DNA of 64,000 nucleotides, taken from positions 248,001 through 312,000 of the forward strand of contig CAWICB010000007.1 in the NCBI GenBank assembly GCA_963834515.1. The letters are read 5' to 3'. Both the position numbers and the translations under genes were made by a program. This document shows positions 50,945 through 59,861 of the stretch, piece by piece; position 1 is the stretch's first letter, and every line of letters begins with the position of its first letter. Below the pieces are notes generated by a model. That model ran no database searches, was not told the origin of the DNA, and saw only the letters and a list, made by a program, of their open reading frames with translations. This DNA comes from RYN-230 sp963834515. GTDB taxonomy: Bacteria; Actinomycetota; Actinomycetes; Streptosporangiales; Streptosporangiaceae.

Positions 50945-51105
50945 CTGCTCATTCCTCCGGGCGGTCAGCAAGTGGGCCGGTGCAGGCTCGGACGGTCACA
51001 ACGTAGCGCGCCCTGGTGCACGGCCGGCCGGTCCCCCCGGGGCTGGGCCCAGCGGAGCGGGCCGGTGCGGTCCGGCGCCCTGGCCCGGGCGGTAACGTCA
51101 CAGTT

Positions 51106-51927
51106 GTGTGCCTGCTTATCGCGCTGTCCCGGGTGGTTCCCGGCGTGCCGCTGCTGGTGGCGGCCAACCGGGATGAGCTGTACGCGCGGGCCGCGGAGCC
51201 GGTCACCGTGCTGCGCGCGGAGCGGCCGCGCATTCTCGGCGGCCGCGACGAGCTGGCCGGCGGGACCTGGCTGGCGGTCAGCTCCGAGGGCGTGCTGGCC
51301 GGGCTGACCAACCAGCCCACGGCGGGCCGGGACGCGACCCTGCGGTCCCGGGGCGAACTGCCGCTGGCGTTCACCGCCTACCCGGACGCGGCCACCGCGG
51401 TGACCCAGCTGGGCGGGCGGCTGAACCCGGCTGATTACAACCCGAGCTGGCTGCTGGTCGGCGACCGGCACACGCTGTTCTCCATCGACATGACCCACGG
51501 GCCGCGTCCGGAGGTGGAGGAACTGCCGCCGGGCTGTTATGTGCTGGAGAACGCGCCGCTGCGCCGCGGGTCGGCCAAGCAGCAGCGGGTGGCCGCCCTG
51601 GTCGCGGCCGCGCTGGCCGCGGCTGACGGCCAGGACCAGGCGGCCGCGCTGGCCACCGTGCTGGGTGATCACGAGCCGGCCGCGGGCCCGCAGCCCGCAC
51701 CGCCCGGCGGCCTGCCCCGGCCCGCCGAGCTGTCCGCGGCCTGCGTGCACACCCAGGCGTATGGCACCCGTTCCGCGATGACGGTGACCGTGACCGCGGC
51801 CGGCCTGCCCGGGATGCGGGTGGCGGCGGGCGCGCCGTGCACGGCGCCGCTGCAGGACATGGCCAGCCTGTGGGCCAGCCAGCCGCCGGTCCCCGGGCCG
51901 GGCCGGGCAGTTCCCGGGGGTTGCTAG
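51106..51927 (+). CDS. NRDE/TANGO2 family protein
   Basis: The 273-residue protein starts at a GTG and has Cys immediately after the start (VCLLIALSRVVPGVPLLVAA), then NRDE in ANRDELYARAAEPV, the motif that names the family, followed by GGRDELAGGTWLAVS and GLTNQP. The N-terminal Cys2 resembles an Ntn-hydrolase nucleophile. TANGO2 relatives are linked to haem or lipid handling in eukaryotes; the bacterial role is unknown. No partner is evident. Confidence 0.9.
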   Translation: MCLLIALSRVVPGVPLLVAANRDELYARAAEPVTVLRAERPRILGGRDELAGGTWLAVSSEGVLAGLTNQPTAGRDATLRSRGELPLAFTAYPDAATAVTQLGGRLNPADYNPSWLLVGDRHTLFSIDMTHGPRPEVEELPPGCYVLENAPLRRGSAKQQRVAALVAAALAAADGQDQAAALATVLGDHEPAAGPQPAPPGGLPRPAELSAACVHTQAYGTRSAMTVTVTAAGLPGMRVAAGAPCTAPLQDMASLWASQPPVPGPGRAVPGGC

Positions 51928-51956
51928 GATCCGGGCAACGAGGCGAGGAGACGGCT

Positions 51957-52061
51957 GTGGGGAATCTGCTGATCGCGGGCGCGCTCTTTGTCTTCATCGT
52001 GGTGGTGCTGGTCCTGCTCAAGCGGGCCGACCGCCGCCGCGATCGCGGGCCAGGTGACTGA
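51957..52061 (+). CDS. Tiny single-helix membrane protein
   Basis: The 34-residue product is GNLLIAGALFVFIVVVLVLL followed by the basic tail KRADRRRDRGPGD. A GCGAGGAG ribosome site precedes the GTG. Its last codons overlap the GTG of the following GNAT gene, which suggests translational coupling. It was found by reading between larger genes. Function unknown. Confidence 0.5.
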   Translation: MGNLLIAGALFVFIVVVLVLLKRADRRRDRGPGD

Positions 52062-52503
52062 GCACCGGCCGCGCGCCGCGGATCCCGGCGACTACGACGC
52101 CATTGCCGCTGCTATCGATGAGTGGTGGGGCCGCCCGGTGCTAGCGGCACTGCCCCGGTTGTTCCTCGATCACTTCCACCACACCAGCCTGGTGGTGGAC
52201 GGGCCGGGCGGCCCGGTGGCCTTCCTGGTCGGCATCCTGTCGCCGGCCGACCCGAGGCGGGCCTACATCCACTTCGCGGGAGTGGCCCCGGCGGTGCGCC
52301 GGCAGGGTCTGGCGGGCCTGCTGTACGCCGAGTTCTTCGCGCTGGCCCGGGCCCACGGGCGGACCATGGTCAGCGCAGTCACCGCCCCGGGCAACGCCAG
52401 GTCAATCAGCTTCCACCAGGCGCTGGGCTTCACGGTCACCGGGCCGGTGCCGGACTACAACGGCCCGGGCCGCGACCTCGTAGTGTTCGACCGGGACCTG
52501 TAA
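52054..52503 (+). CDS. GNAT family N-acetyltransferase
   Basis: The 149-residue single GNAT domain contains VAFLVGILSPADPRRAYIHF, the acetyl-CoA loop VAPAVRRQGLAGLLYAEF, and the C-terminal SFHQALGFTVTGPVPDYNGP. The GTG at 52054 overlaps the stop of the tiny membrane protein. The acceptor is not deducible. Confidence 0.9.
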   Translation: MTEHRPRAADPGDYDAIAAAIDEWWGRPVLAALPRLFLDHFHHTSLVVDGPGGPVAFLVGILSPADPRRAYIHFAGVAPAVRRQGLAGLLYAEFFALARAHGRTMVSAVTAPGNARSISFHQALGFTVTGPVPDYNGPGRDLVVFDRDL

Positions 52504-52773
52504 CCAGGCCCGCCCGCCACCCGCCGCAGTACCCGGGCGCGGCACCAGCTGCCTGGTCAGGTGACTGCTGGTCATAACGCCCGAATGGCGGCACCGGCCA
52601 TATCTCAGCCAATGCCCGGATATGCCAGCCCAGTGGAGACAGGCCGGCCAAAACTTTGGTGGCTACTATGTGTAATTAATAGGGAGCGCTGGGTAGTGCA
52701 TTTCCTGCCGCACATCTGCGACCTTGCCGGACGGGGGAGCCGGACCAGGGCGGACCGCGGCAAGGGGGACTAC

Positions 52774-54790
52774 CATGCCGGAACCAGTACGGTCCGGCCA
52801 GCGCTACATGCCTGGCCTCGACGGCCTGCGCGCGCTGGCGGTGCTCGCCGTCATCGCTTATCACGAGCAACTCGGGCTGGGCGCCCGGTGGCCTGCTCGG
52901 CGTCGGGGTGTTCTTCACGCTGAGCGGTTACCTGATCACCGATCTGCTGCTCGGGCACTGGGTCGCGGACGGCCGGCTCAACCTGGGTGACTTCTGGCTC
53001 CGCCGGGCCCGGCGGCTGCTGCCCGCGCTGTTCGTCATGCTGGCCGTGGTGACCGCCTGGGTGACCGTGGTGAGCCCCAGCCGGCTGGCCACGCTGCGGG
53101 GGGCGGTGGCCGCCGCAGCCACGTATTCGAGCAACTGGTTCTACATCGCCACGCACAGTTCCTACTTCGCCCGGTTCGCGCCGCCTGGCCCGTTCGACCA
53201 CCTCTGGTCACTCGCCGTCGAGGAGCAGTTTTACCTGGTCTGGCCGTGGCTGCTGCTGCTCGGCGTGTGCTGCCTGCGCTCCCGGCGGCTCAGCGCGCTG
53301 CGCTGGCTGGCGCTGCCCACGCTGGCCCTGGCCGCCGGGTCGGCGGTGCTGATGCTGATGCTCTACCACCCGGGCTATGACCCGACCCGGGTCTACGAGG
53401 GATCGGATACCCGGGCCTGCGGGCTGCTGGTTGGCGCCGCGCTGGCCATGGTGTGGCCGAGCCGCCGGCCGGCCGGGCCGGCCAGGTGGGCCCGCGTTCT
53501 GCTGGACGGCGCCGGGATTGCCGGGCTGGCCGTGATCGGCCTGATGGTCTGGCGGGTCGGCCAGTACTCGCCGTTCACGTACCAGGGCGGGCTGGTGCTG
53601 CTGTCGGTGGCCACGGCGGGGGTGGTGGGCGCCGCCGCCTGCCCGGGCAGCCTGGTCGGCGTGGCACTGGGCTGGCGGCCGCTGCGCTGGATCGGCGTCC
53701 GGTCTTACGGCATCTACCTGTGGCATTTCCCGGTCATCGTGCTTACCTCCCCAGCCAACTCGGCGGAGGACCTGCCCCGGGCCGTGGTCCAGGTGGCGGC
53801 CAGCGTCGGGCTGGCCGCGCTGTCCTGGCGGTTCATCGAGGAACCGATCCGCCAGGGCGCGCTGGGCCGGGCCTGGAAGCGGCTGCGCACCGGGGCGCCC
53901 TGGCGCGCCCAGCCCGGCGCGCTGGGCAGCTGGGCCGCGGTGACCGGATGCATGGCGGTCGTCGCGCTGGCCGGCGCCGGACTGTGCGGCGCGGTCCCCG
54001 TGCCGCACACCAGCACCGGGCCGGCCGGGGCGCTGGCCGCCGGGAGCGTGCTGCCGCCGCCCCCGGCCGGCTCCGGCAGCGGGGCGGACGCGCACCGGGG
54101 CGGCACCACTGGCACCGGGGCCGGCTCGCCGGCACCGGCACCGGGCCAGCGGGCGGCTCGCCGTCCGGCCCGCTGCGCACCTCGTGCCACGCGGTCGCGC
54201 ATATCGGCGACTCCACCTCGGAGGGCATGATCTCGGCCGACTACCTGCCCCGCCCCGCGCAGCGGCTGGGCGCGCAGTACCACGACGTGGGGGTGAGCAG
54301 TGTCCGCACCGACATCTCCGGTGCGCGCTCCGTGGTCGAGGTGCTGCCGGGCCAGGTCAACGGCTACAACGCCGCGCAGGCCATCTACGGCAGCGGGTTC
54401 CGCGGCTGCTGGGTGATCGCGCTCGGCACCAACGACACCGCGGATGTCGCGGTCGGCTCCAACGTCGGCCTGCTGACCCGGATCGGGCGGATGATGAAGG
54501 CGGCGCACGGTGAGCCGGTGATGTGGGTCAACCTGCGGTCGCTGCTGGCCAGCGGCCCGTACTCCGAGGCCAACATGGTGACCTGGAACAACACCCTGCT
54601 CCGGGCGTGCGCGCACTACCCGAACATGCGGGTGTTCAACTGGGCCGCGTTCGCCAAGACCAAGTGGTACATCTCCGACGGGATCCACTTCACCTCAGCC
54701 GGGTACGCGGCCCGGGGCAGGCTCATCGCCCAGGCGCTGGCCCGGGCGTTCCCGAAGACCGGGCACAGCAGCGGCTGCCTGGTCAGCTAA
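52774..54790 (+). pseudogene. Acyltransferase-3/SGNH fusion (OafA type), frameshifted
   Basis: Three frames make one protein of about 670 residues. The start is YMPGLDGLRALAVLAVIAYH (catalytic His of acyltransferase-3). Then come VFFTLSGYLITDLLLGHW and about ten membrane helices with the SLAVEEQFYLVWPWL motif and IYLWHFPVIVL. A Gly/Ser/Pro linker leads to a C-terminal SGNH hydrolase with HIGDSTSEGM (Ser block), LGTNDT (Asn block) and SDGIHFTSAGY (Asp/His block). Shifts lie near 52885 and 54150. Such fusions O-acetylate or acylate surface polysaccharides. All catalytic residues are preserved. Confidence 0.88.
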
Positions 54791-54866
54791 CCCCCGCACA
54801 AGCCGCCCGCGGGCCGGTGCAGCTGACTGCGCCGTCCCGCGGGCGATCCATTTCGTGCTGAGGGCG

Positions 54867-55667
54867 CTACACGCGCGCAGTGTCCTTGCGGAACCGCCAG
54901 ACCGCGCCGCCCGCGAAGATAGCCAGCCAGACGATGGCGTTGACCGCCCAGGTCCATTGCACGCCCTGGCCGAGCAGCGGCGCGTGCACCAGCTGGTTCA
55001 GCCCGTACAGCGGGGTGAACTTGGCCAGCGTCTGCAGCGCGTGCGGGTACTGGCTGAGCGGGATGAACAGGCCGCCGCCGAAGGAGAACAGCAGCAGGGC
55101 GAAGCCGAGGAACTGCATGACGTTCTCGGTTGGCAGCAGGTAGCCCATGAACAGCCCGAATGCGGCGAACACCAGCGATCCGATCCAGACGCACAACGCA
55201 CTGACGATCCACAGATAGCCCGGCATGCTGGGCTTGCCGGTGGCCTTCCCGACCAGGAACACGACCACCACTGCCGCCAGCCCGAGCACCATAGCGGTGA
55301 GGATCTTGATCGCGATGTAGGCGGCCGGCGAGAGCGGGGTGATCCGGAGCTGGCGGCTCCAGCCCGCAGCCCGCTCGATCGAGACCATGGCCCCGCCGCT
55401 GGTGGTGGCGAGCACGGCGCCGTACAGGGCCATGCTGATCATGATGAACGCGGACACGTTCCCGCGCCCGGCCGACTCGCTCGCGTACGCCTTGTTGAGC
55501 CCGAACAGCAGAAACAGGACCGCCGGGGTCACCATCGCGAAGATGACCGTGCGCCGGTTCCGCAGCAGCCGGCGGATCTCCAGCTTGAGCACGGTGAGGT
55601 TGAAGCCGCCCAGGCCCGGGGCGGACCGGGCGGTCACGTCCGGAAGCGGAACGGACTGGGTGGTCAT
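54867..55667 (-). CDS. ABC-2 type transporter permease
   Basis: The 266-residue permease has six hydrophobic helices: TVIFAMVTPAVLFLLFGLNK near residue 45, then the second and third around 85-150, a VFAAFGLFMGYLLPTENVMQ helix, FLGFALLLFSFGGGLFIPLS, and a last one at the C-terminus. This is the DrrB/ABC-2 architecture. With the coupled ATPase it would form an exporter for a hydrophobic compound or lipid. Overlap with the ATPase gene is 4 bp. Confidence 0.9.
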   Translation of the reverse strand: MTTQSVPLPDVTARSAPGLGGFNLTVLKLEIRRLLRNRRTVIFAMVTPAVLFLLFGLNKAYASESAGRGNVSAFIMISMALYGAVLATTSGGAMVSIERAAGWSRQLRITPLSPAAYIAIKILTAMVLGLAAVVVVFLVGKATGKPSMPGYLWIVSALCVWIGSLVFAAFGLFMGYLLPTENVMQFLGFALLLFSFGGGLFIPLSQYPHALQTLAKFTPLYGLNQLVHAPLLGQGVQWTWAVNAIVWLAIFAGGAVWRFRKDTARV

Positions 55668-56635
55668 TGCGGACCTCCTGCGGTGTCGCTGTGGTCGTCG
55701 GTGTCGTCACTGGTCAGGGCGATGAACGCGTCTTCCAGACCACGGGTGGTGATCTCCATGTCGCGGGCCGGGGTCTGGGTCAGCAGGTACCGGGCCACCG
55801 CGTCGCTGTCGCTGGCGTGCAGCAGGACGGTCTCGCCGCGTACCTCGACGCTGTCCGCGCCGGGAATGGCGAGCAGCGCGGCCTGGTCGGGGTCAACCAT
55901 GGTGACGCGGACCGTCCGGCCCGCCGCCATCGCCTTGACCTCGGACGCGGTGCCGTCGGCCACCACCCGGCCGTGCCGGAGCAGGATGATCCGGTCGGCG
56001 TAGGCGTCCGCTTCCTCCAGGTAGTGCGTGGCGAACAGCACGGTGCGGCCCCGGGCGGCATCCTGGCGGATCGCGGCCCAGAAGCTGCGGCGGCCCTCCA
56101 CGTCCATCCCGGTGGTCGGCTCGTCCAGGATCAGCAGTTCCGGGTCGGGCAGCAGGGCCATGGCGAAGCGCAGCCGCTGCTGCTCACCGCCGGAGCACTT
56201 GCCCACCTTGCGGTCCGCGATGGACGTGATCCCGGCCCGCTGCAGCACCTCGGCCACCGGCCTGGTGTCGGTGAACAAGCTCGCGGTGTACTCGGCCGTC
56301 TCGGCCACAGTCAGGTCCTTGAGCAGGCCCCCGGTCTGCAGCACCGCGGACACCAGCCCGCGGGAGATGGCGTGCCTGGGCGGCAGGCCGTAGACCGCCA
56401 CGCTGCCCGCAGTGGCGTGGGACAGGCCCAGGATGATGTCGATGGTCGAGGTCTTGCCGGCCCCGTTGGGGCCCAGGAGCGCCACGATTTCCCCAGAAGA
56501 AATGTCCAGGTCGATGCCCCGTACCGCCTGGACGGAGCCGAAGTTCTTGCGGATGCCACGCAGGGCGATCGCGGCTGGCTGGCCGGTCCGGGCCACTCCG
56601 CGCCCCCGTTCGTCCGACATGTTGGTGACTGTCAT
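55664..56635 (-). CDS. ABC transporter ATP-binding protein, DrrA type
   Basis: The 323-residue ATPase has Walker A GPNGAGKTST, signature CSGGEQQRLRFAMALLPDPE (first residue Cys instead of the usual Leu), Walker B LLILDEPTTGMDVEG, an H-loop LFATHYLEEADAYADRI and a C-terminal DUF4162-like extension. DrrA-type proteins power ABC-2 exporters for antibiotics or lipids. It is coupled to the permease. A perfect 10-bp inverted repeat in the divergent gap upstream is a probable operator. Confidence 0.93.
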   Translation of the reverse strand: MTVTNMSDERGRGVARTGQPAAIALRGIRKNFGSVQAVRGIDLDISSGEIVALLGPNGAGKTSTIDIILGLSHATAGSVAVYGLPPRHAISRGLVSAVLQTGGLLKDLTVAETAEYTASLFTDTRPVAEVLQRAGITSIADRKVGKCSGGEQQRLRFAMALLPDPELLILDEPTTGMDVEGRRSFWAAIRQDAARGRTVLFATHYLEEADAYADRIILLRHGRVVADGTASEVKAMAAGRTVRVTMVDPDQAALLAIPGADSVEVRGETVLLHASDSDAVARYLLTQTPARDMEITTRGLEDAFIALTSDDTDDHSDTAGGPQ

Positions 56636-56690
56636 GCGGCCTATCGTGGCAGCGGCGTACGGTCATCCCAAGCGCTGGCTGTCACGAGGG

Positions 56691-56712
56691 GCCCATGACA
56701 CCTGTCATGGGC
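56691..56712. promoter_or_regulatory. Perfect 10-bp inverted repeat, divergent promoter
   Basis: GCCCATGACA (56691-56700) and TGTCATGGGC (56703-56712), spacer CC. A further TGTCA half lies just upstream. It is in the 96-bp gap between the divergent ABC ATPase and DUF2461 genes. No regulator gene is adjacent. Confidence 0.65.
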
Positions 56713-56731
56713 GCGGGGGAGGACTGCGGGA

Positions 56732-57376
56732 ATGGTGTTCACCGGGTGGCCGGAGGAGGCCCTGGATTTCTACGACGGGCTGGCCGCCGACAACACGAAG
56801 ACCTACTGGACCGCGAACAAGCCGGTGTATGAGGAGAAGGTGCTCAGCCCGATGGCTGAGCTGGTCGAGGAGCTGGCCGCGGATTTCGGCGAGACCAAGA
56901 TCTTCCGCCCCTACCGCGATGTGCGGTTCAGCAAAGACAAGACACCGTACAAGACGCACATCGGCGCCATGGTGGGCACCGGGTACGTGCAGCTGTCCGC
57001 GCACGGCCTGGCCGCCGGTGACGGGATGTACGTGATGGCTCCGGGCCAGCTGGACCGGTACCGGCAGGCGGTGGCCAGCGACCGGACCGGGCCGGAGCTG
57101 GAGCAGGTCATCGCGGCCATCGAGCAGGCCGGCATCGGCGTGTCCGGCCGCGGCACGCTGAAGTCCGCGCCCCGCGGTTACCCGGCGGACCATCCGCGGA
57201 TCGGGCTGCTCCGCTGCAAAGGGCTGGTCGCCTGGCAGGAATGGCCGGCCGGGGCCTGGCTGGAGACTGCGGCGGCCCGGGACCGGGTGGTCACCTTCCT
57301 GCGCACCACGCGGCCGCTGAGCGGCTGGCTGGCCACCCGGGTGGGCCCGCCGGCCGCCCCGGAACGGGCCAGGTAG
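56732..57376 (+). CDS. DUF2461 (TIGR02453) family protein
   Basis: The 214-residue protein matches the family throughout: FTGWPEEALDFYDGLAADNT, TYWTANKP, then FRPYRDVRFSKDKTPYKTHI and GMYVMAPGQLDRYRQAV, with the conserved CKGL near the end. The fold and function are not established. It is divergent from the ABC exporter across the 22-bp palindrome and may share its regulation. Confidence 0.9.
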   Translation: MVFTGWPEEALDFYDGLAADNTKTYWTANKPVYEEKVLSPMAELVEELAADFGETKIFRPYRDVRFSKDKTPYKTHIGAMVGTGYVQLSAHGLAAGDGMYVMAPGQLDRYRQAVASDRTGPELEQVIAAIEQAGIGVSGRGTLKSAPRGYPADHPRIGLLRCKGLVAWQEWPAGAWLETAAARDRVVTFLRTTRPLSGWLATRVGPPAAPERAR

Positions 57377-57587
57377 CGGCGGCCCGGCCGGCCGCGGAAT
57401 GATCCCGGGCCGGCGCCGGTTGGCGGTAACGAGCCGGTGCGGCCGGCTTGGGCCCGCGCGCTGACGCGCGGCTGCCTGGCCGCCGCGTGACGGCCCGGGA
57501 AGCTCCGGGCGGCCGGCGGGCGCGACGTCGCGGCCAAGCACGATGACTGACCGAGACCGCCATCCCCATGCTGGTGAGAGGACTGTT

Positions 57588-58061
57588 GTGGACGATGCCA
57601 CGCCCGCGCCCGACGCGCGGCGGATCGCCCTGATCGCGCACGACAACAAGAAGCAGGACATGCTGGAGTGGGCCAGGTACAACCGGCCGCTGCTGGCCCG
57701 GCATGAGCTGTCCGCCACCGCCACCACCGGCCGGCTGCTCCAGGAGCAGCTCAGGCTGCCGGTAACGTGTTTCCGCAGTGGCCCGCTGGGCGGCGACCAG
57801 CAGATCGGTGCCCGTATCGCCGAGGGTGAGATCGACCTGCTGGTGTTCCTGTGGGACCCGCTGCAGCCACAGCCGCACGACCCCGACGTCAAGGCGCTGC
57901 TGCGGGTGGCCGTGGTGTGCAACATCCCGGTGGCCTGCAACCGGGCGACCGCGGACTTCATGATCTCGTCGCCCCTGATGAGCAGGAGTCACCAGCCGTG
58001 GGACCCTGATCCTGGGCGCAGCATGCCGGACCGGCGGCTGCGGACCGTCCGGGCGGGCTAG
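57588..58061 (+). CDS. mgsA: Methylglyoxal synthase
   Basis: MgsA converts dihydroxyacetone phosphate to methylglyoxal and phosphate, a bypass that relieves sugar-phosphate stress. The 157-residue protein contains IALIAHDNKKQDML (catalytic-site His and phosphate loop), FRSGPLGGDQQIGARIAEGE (catalytic Asp), FLWDPLQPQPHDPDVKALLR and the closing NIPVACNRATADFMISS. I prefer the GTG at 57588, which has GAGAGGA 5 bp upstream; the ATG at 57543 is in frame but lengthens a non-conserved leader. It stands alone and is convergent with a DUF664 gene. Confidence 0.95.
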   Translation: MDDATPAPDARRIALIAHDNKKQDMLEWARYNRPLLARHELSATATTGRLLQEQLRLPVTCFRSGPLGGDQQIGARIAEGEIDLLVFLWDPLQPQPHDPDVKALLRVAVVCNIPVACNRATADFMISSPLMSRSHQPWDPDPGRSMPDRRLRTVRAG

Positions 58062-58079
58062 TCACGGGCACCGGCCGGG

Positions 58080-58653
58080 CTAGGCGCCGGTGACCCCGTC
58101 GATCTGCTCACGGAGCAGGTCGGCATGCCCGTTGTGCCGGGCGTACTCCTCGATCATGTGCAGGTAGACCCAGCGCAGGTCGATGGTGGCCCGGTAGCGC
58201 TGGTGGACGAACGTGTCATCCAGCGCCCGGCTCGCCACGGCCGCCCGGGCCAGGTCGCACTCCTGCCGGAACGCAGCCAGGTCGGCCCCGGCCCCGGACG
58301 GCTCGGCGAAGTCGAACTCGCCGTCCGGGAACTCGTCGGTGCTGTACCGGAAGGTGAGCCCGGGCTCACCGGCGGCGCGCATCCGGAACCAGGCCCGCTC
58401 CACGTCGGTCATATGCGGGACGAGCCCGAGCAGCGAAAGCGACGAGGGCGGCACGGCCCGGCGGGCCAGTTGCTCGCCAGTCAGGCCCCTGGCATTTGCG
58501 CAGCAGCGTGCTGCGCTGGAAGTCCAGCCAGCTCTCCAGCGCGGCGCGCTCGCCGGACACGGTGGGCGGGTCGGGCCGGGTCACGTCGGGTGCGGTCCAG
58601 GTCACCGGACCATGCTGGAACGTGAGCCGGGCCGGGTGCAACGCATTTGCCAC
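58080..58653 (-). pseudogene. DUF664/DinB-like protein, one frameshift
   Basis: The two halves lie in different frames: PPTVSGERAALESWLDFQRS then TLLRKCQG in one, and PPSSLSLLGLVPHMTDVERA to YLHMIEEYARHNGHADLLRE in the other. The switch at 58485-58495 is explained by one extra G in a GGGG run (CAGGGGCCTGAC where CAGGGCCTGAC would restore LTGEQLARRAVPPSSL). Corrected, it is about 190 residues. DUF664 is a DinB-type four-helix fold, possibly metal- or mycothiol-dependent. A close paralogue is at 61992-62528. Confidence 0.85.
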
Positions 58654-58691
58654 TAAGCGGGCCGCGGCGCTGGCCCGGCTACGCTGCGGGG

Positions 58692-59852
58692 GTGGCGGAA
58701 GCGCGGGAATGGGATGTCGCGGTCATCGGCGCCGGGCCGGCCGGGCTGGCCGCCGCTGTGGCGGCCGCGGCCCGTGGCGCGCGCACGCTGGTGATCGAGC
58801 GGGCGGCTCATCCGCGTTACAAGACCTGTGGCGGCGGCCTCATCGGGTTCTCGCTGGCCGCGGCCGGCGGACTGATCGAGGTGCCAGCCCGGGACACCAT
58901 CCACACCGTCACGGCCACGCTGCACGGGCGGCGCCAGTTCACCCGGCGGGAGGACGAGCCACTGCTGGCCATGGTGGTCCGCGAGGAATTCGACGACGCA
59001 CTGCGCAAGGCGGCCACCGGAGCCGGGGCCGCGCTATGGCAGCGCTCGCCGGCCCGGGCCGTCGGTGCGGACGGCGGGCTGGCCTGGGCCCGGCTGGCCG
59101 ACGGGAGCGCCGTGCGGGCCCGGGTGCTGGTCGGTGCGGACGGCTCCGCGGGGGTGAGCACCCGGTTCACCGGGGTCCGGTTCCGCCAGGTGGACCTGGG
59201 GCTGGAGCTGGAGATCCCGGTGCCGGCCCAGGTCGCCGCGCAGTGGCGGGGCCGGCTGCTGCTTGACTGGGGGCCCATCCCCGGCTCGTATGGCTGGGTG
59301 TTCCCCAAGGGGGACCGGCTCACCGTGGGCGTGATCGCGGCGCGCGGCCAGGGGGAGCGGACCAGGCAGTACCTGCGGGACTTCACCACCAGGCTGGGCC
59401 TGGCCGGCTTTCCGGCCGACCGGGATTCGGGTCACCTGACGCACTGCCGGGCCGATGACTCCCCGCTGCGCCGGGGCCCGGTGCTGGTCGCGGGGGATGC
59501 GGCCGGGCTGCTGGAGCCGTGGACCCGGGAGGGCATCAGCTTCGCGCTGCGCTCCGGGACGATGGCCGGGGCGGCGGCCGCCGAAGCGGCCGCCGCCCCG
59601 GATCAGGAACGGTTCAATCAGGCCCTCGATGGCTACCAGGCCGCAGTCAGCCAGCAGCTGATCCCGGAGATGGCGGCTGGGCGGCGCCTGCTGGTGGCCT
59701 TCACCCGGCATCCTGGTGCGTTCCATACTGGCCTGGCATCAGGGAAGGGCTGGCACGCCTTTGCCCGGTTCTGCCGCAGCGAGCTGACGTTCCAGGCTCT
59801 GGTCAGCCGGCCGCCGGTCAATGCCGCCCTGTCCCTGATGTCCCGGTTCTGA
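58692..59852 (+). CDS. Geranylgeranyl reductase-like flavoprotein
   Basis: The 386-residue FAD-dependent oxidoreductase has the Rossmann motif AVIGAGPAGLAAAVAAAARG, the family box YKTCGGGLIGFSL (cysteine of the PxxKxCGGG type), a second FAD motif VLVGADGSAG, YGWVFPKGDRLTVGV and GPVLVAGDAAGLLEPWTREG. Relatives saturate the prenyl chains of chlorophyll, quinones or archaeal-type lipids; in actinomycetes they reduce menaquinone or other isoprenoid chains. The GTG at 58692 starts right before the first strand. No isoprenoid gene is adjacent. Confidence 0.9.
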   Translation: MAEAREWDVAVIGAGPAGLAAAVAAAARGARTLVIERAAHPRYKTCGGGLIGFSLAAAGGLIEVPARDTIHTVTATLHGRRQFTRREDEPLLAMVVREEFDDALRKAATGAGAALWQRSPARAVGADGGLAWARLADGSAVRARVLVGADGSAGVSTRFTGVRFRQVDLGLELEIPVPAQVAAQWRGRLLLDWGPIPGSYGWVFPKGDRLTVGVIAARGQGERTRQYLRDFTTRLGLAGFPADRDSGHLTHCRADDSPLRRGPVLVAGDAAGLLEPWTREGISFALRSGTMAGAAAAEAAAAPDQERFNQALDGYQAAVSQQLIPEMAAGRRLLVAFTRHPGAFHTGLASGKGWHAFARFCRSELTFQALVSRPPVNAALSLMSRF

Positions 59853-59861
59853 ACTGGCCGG

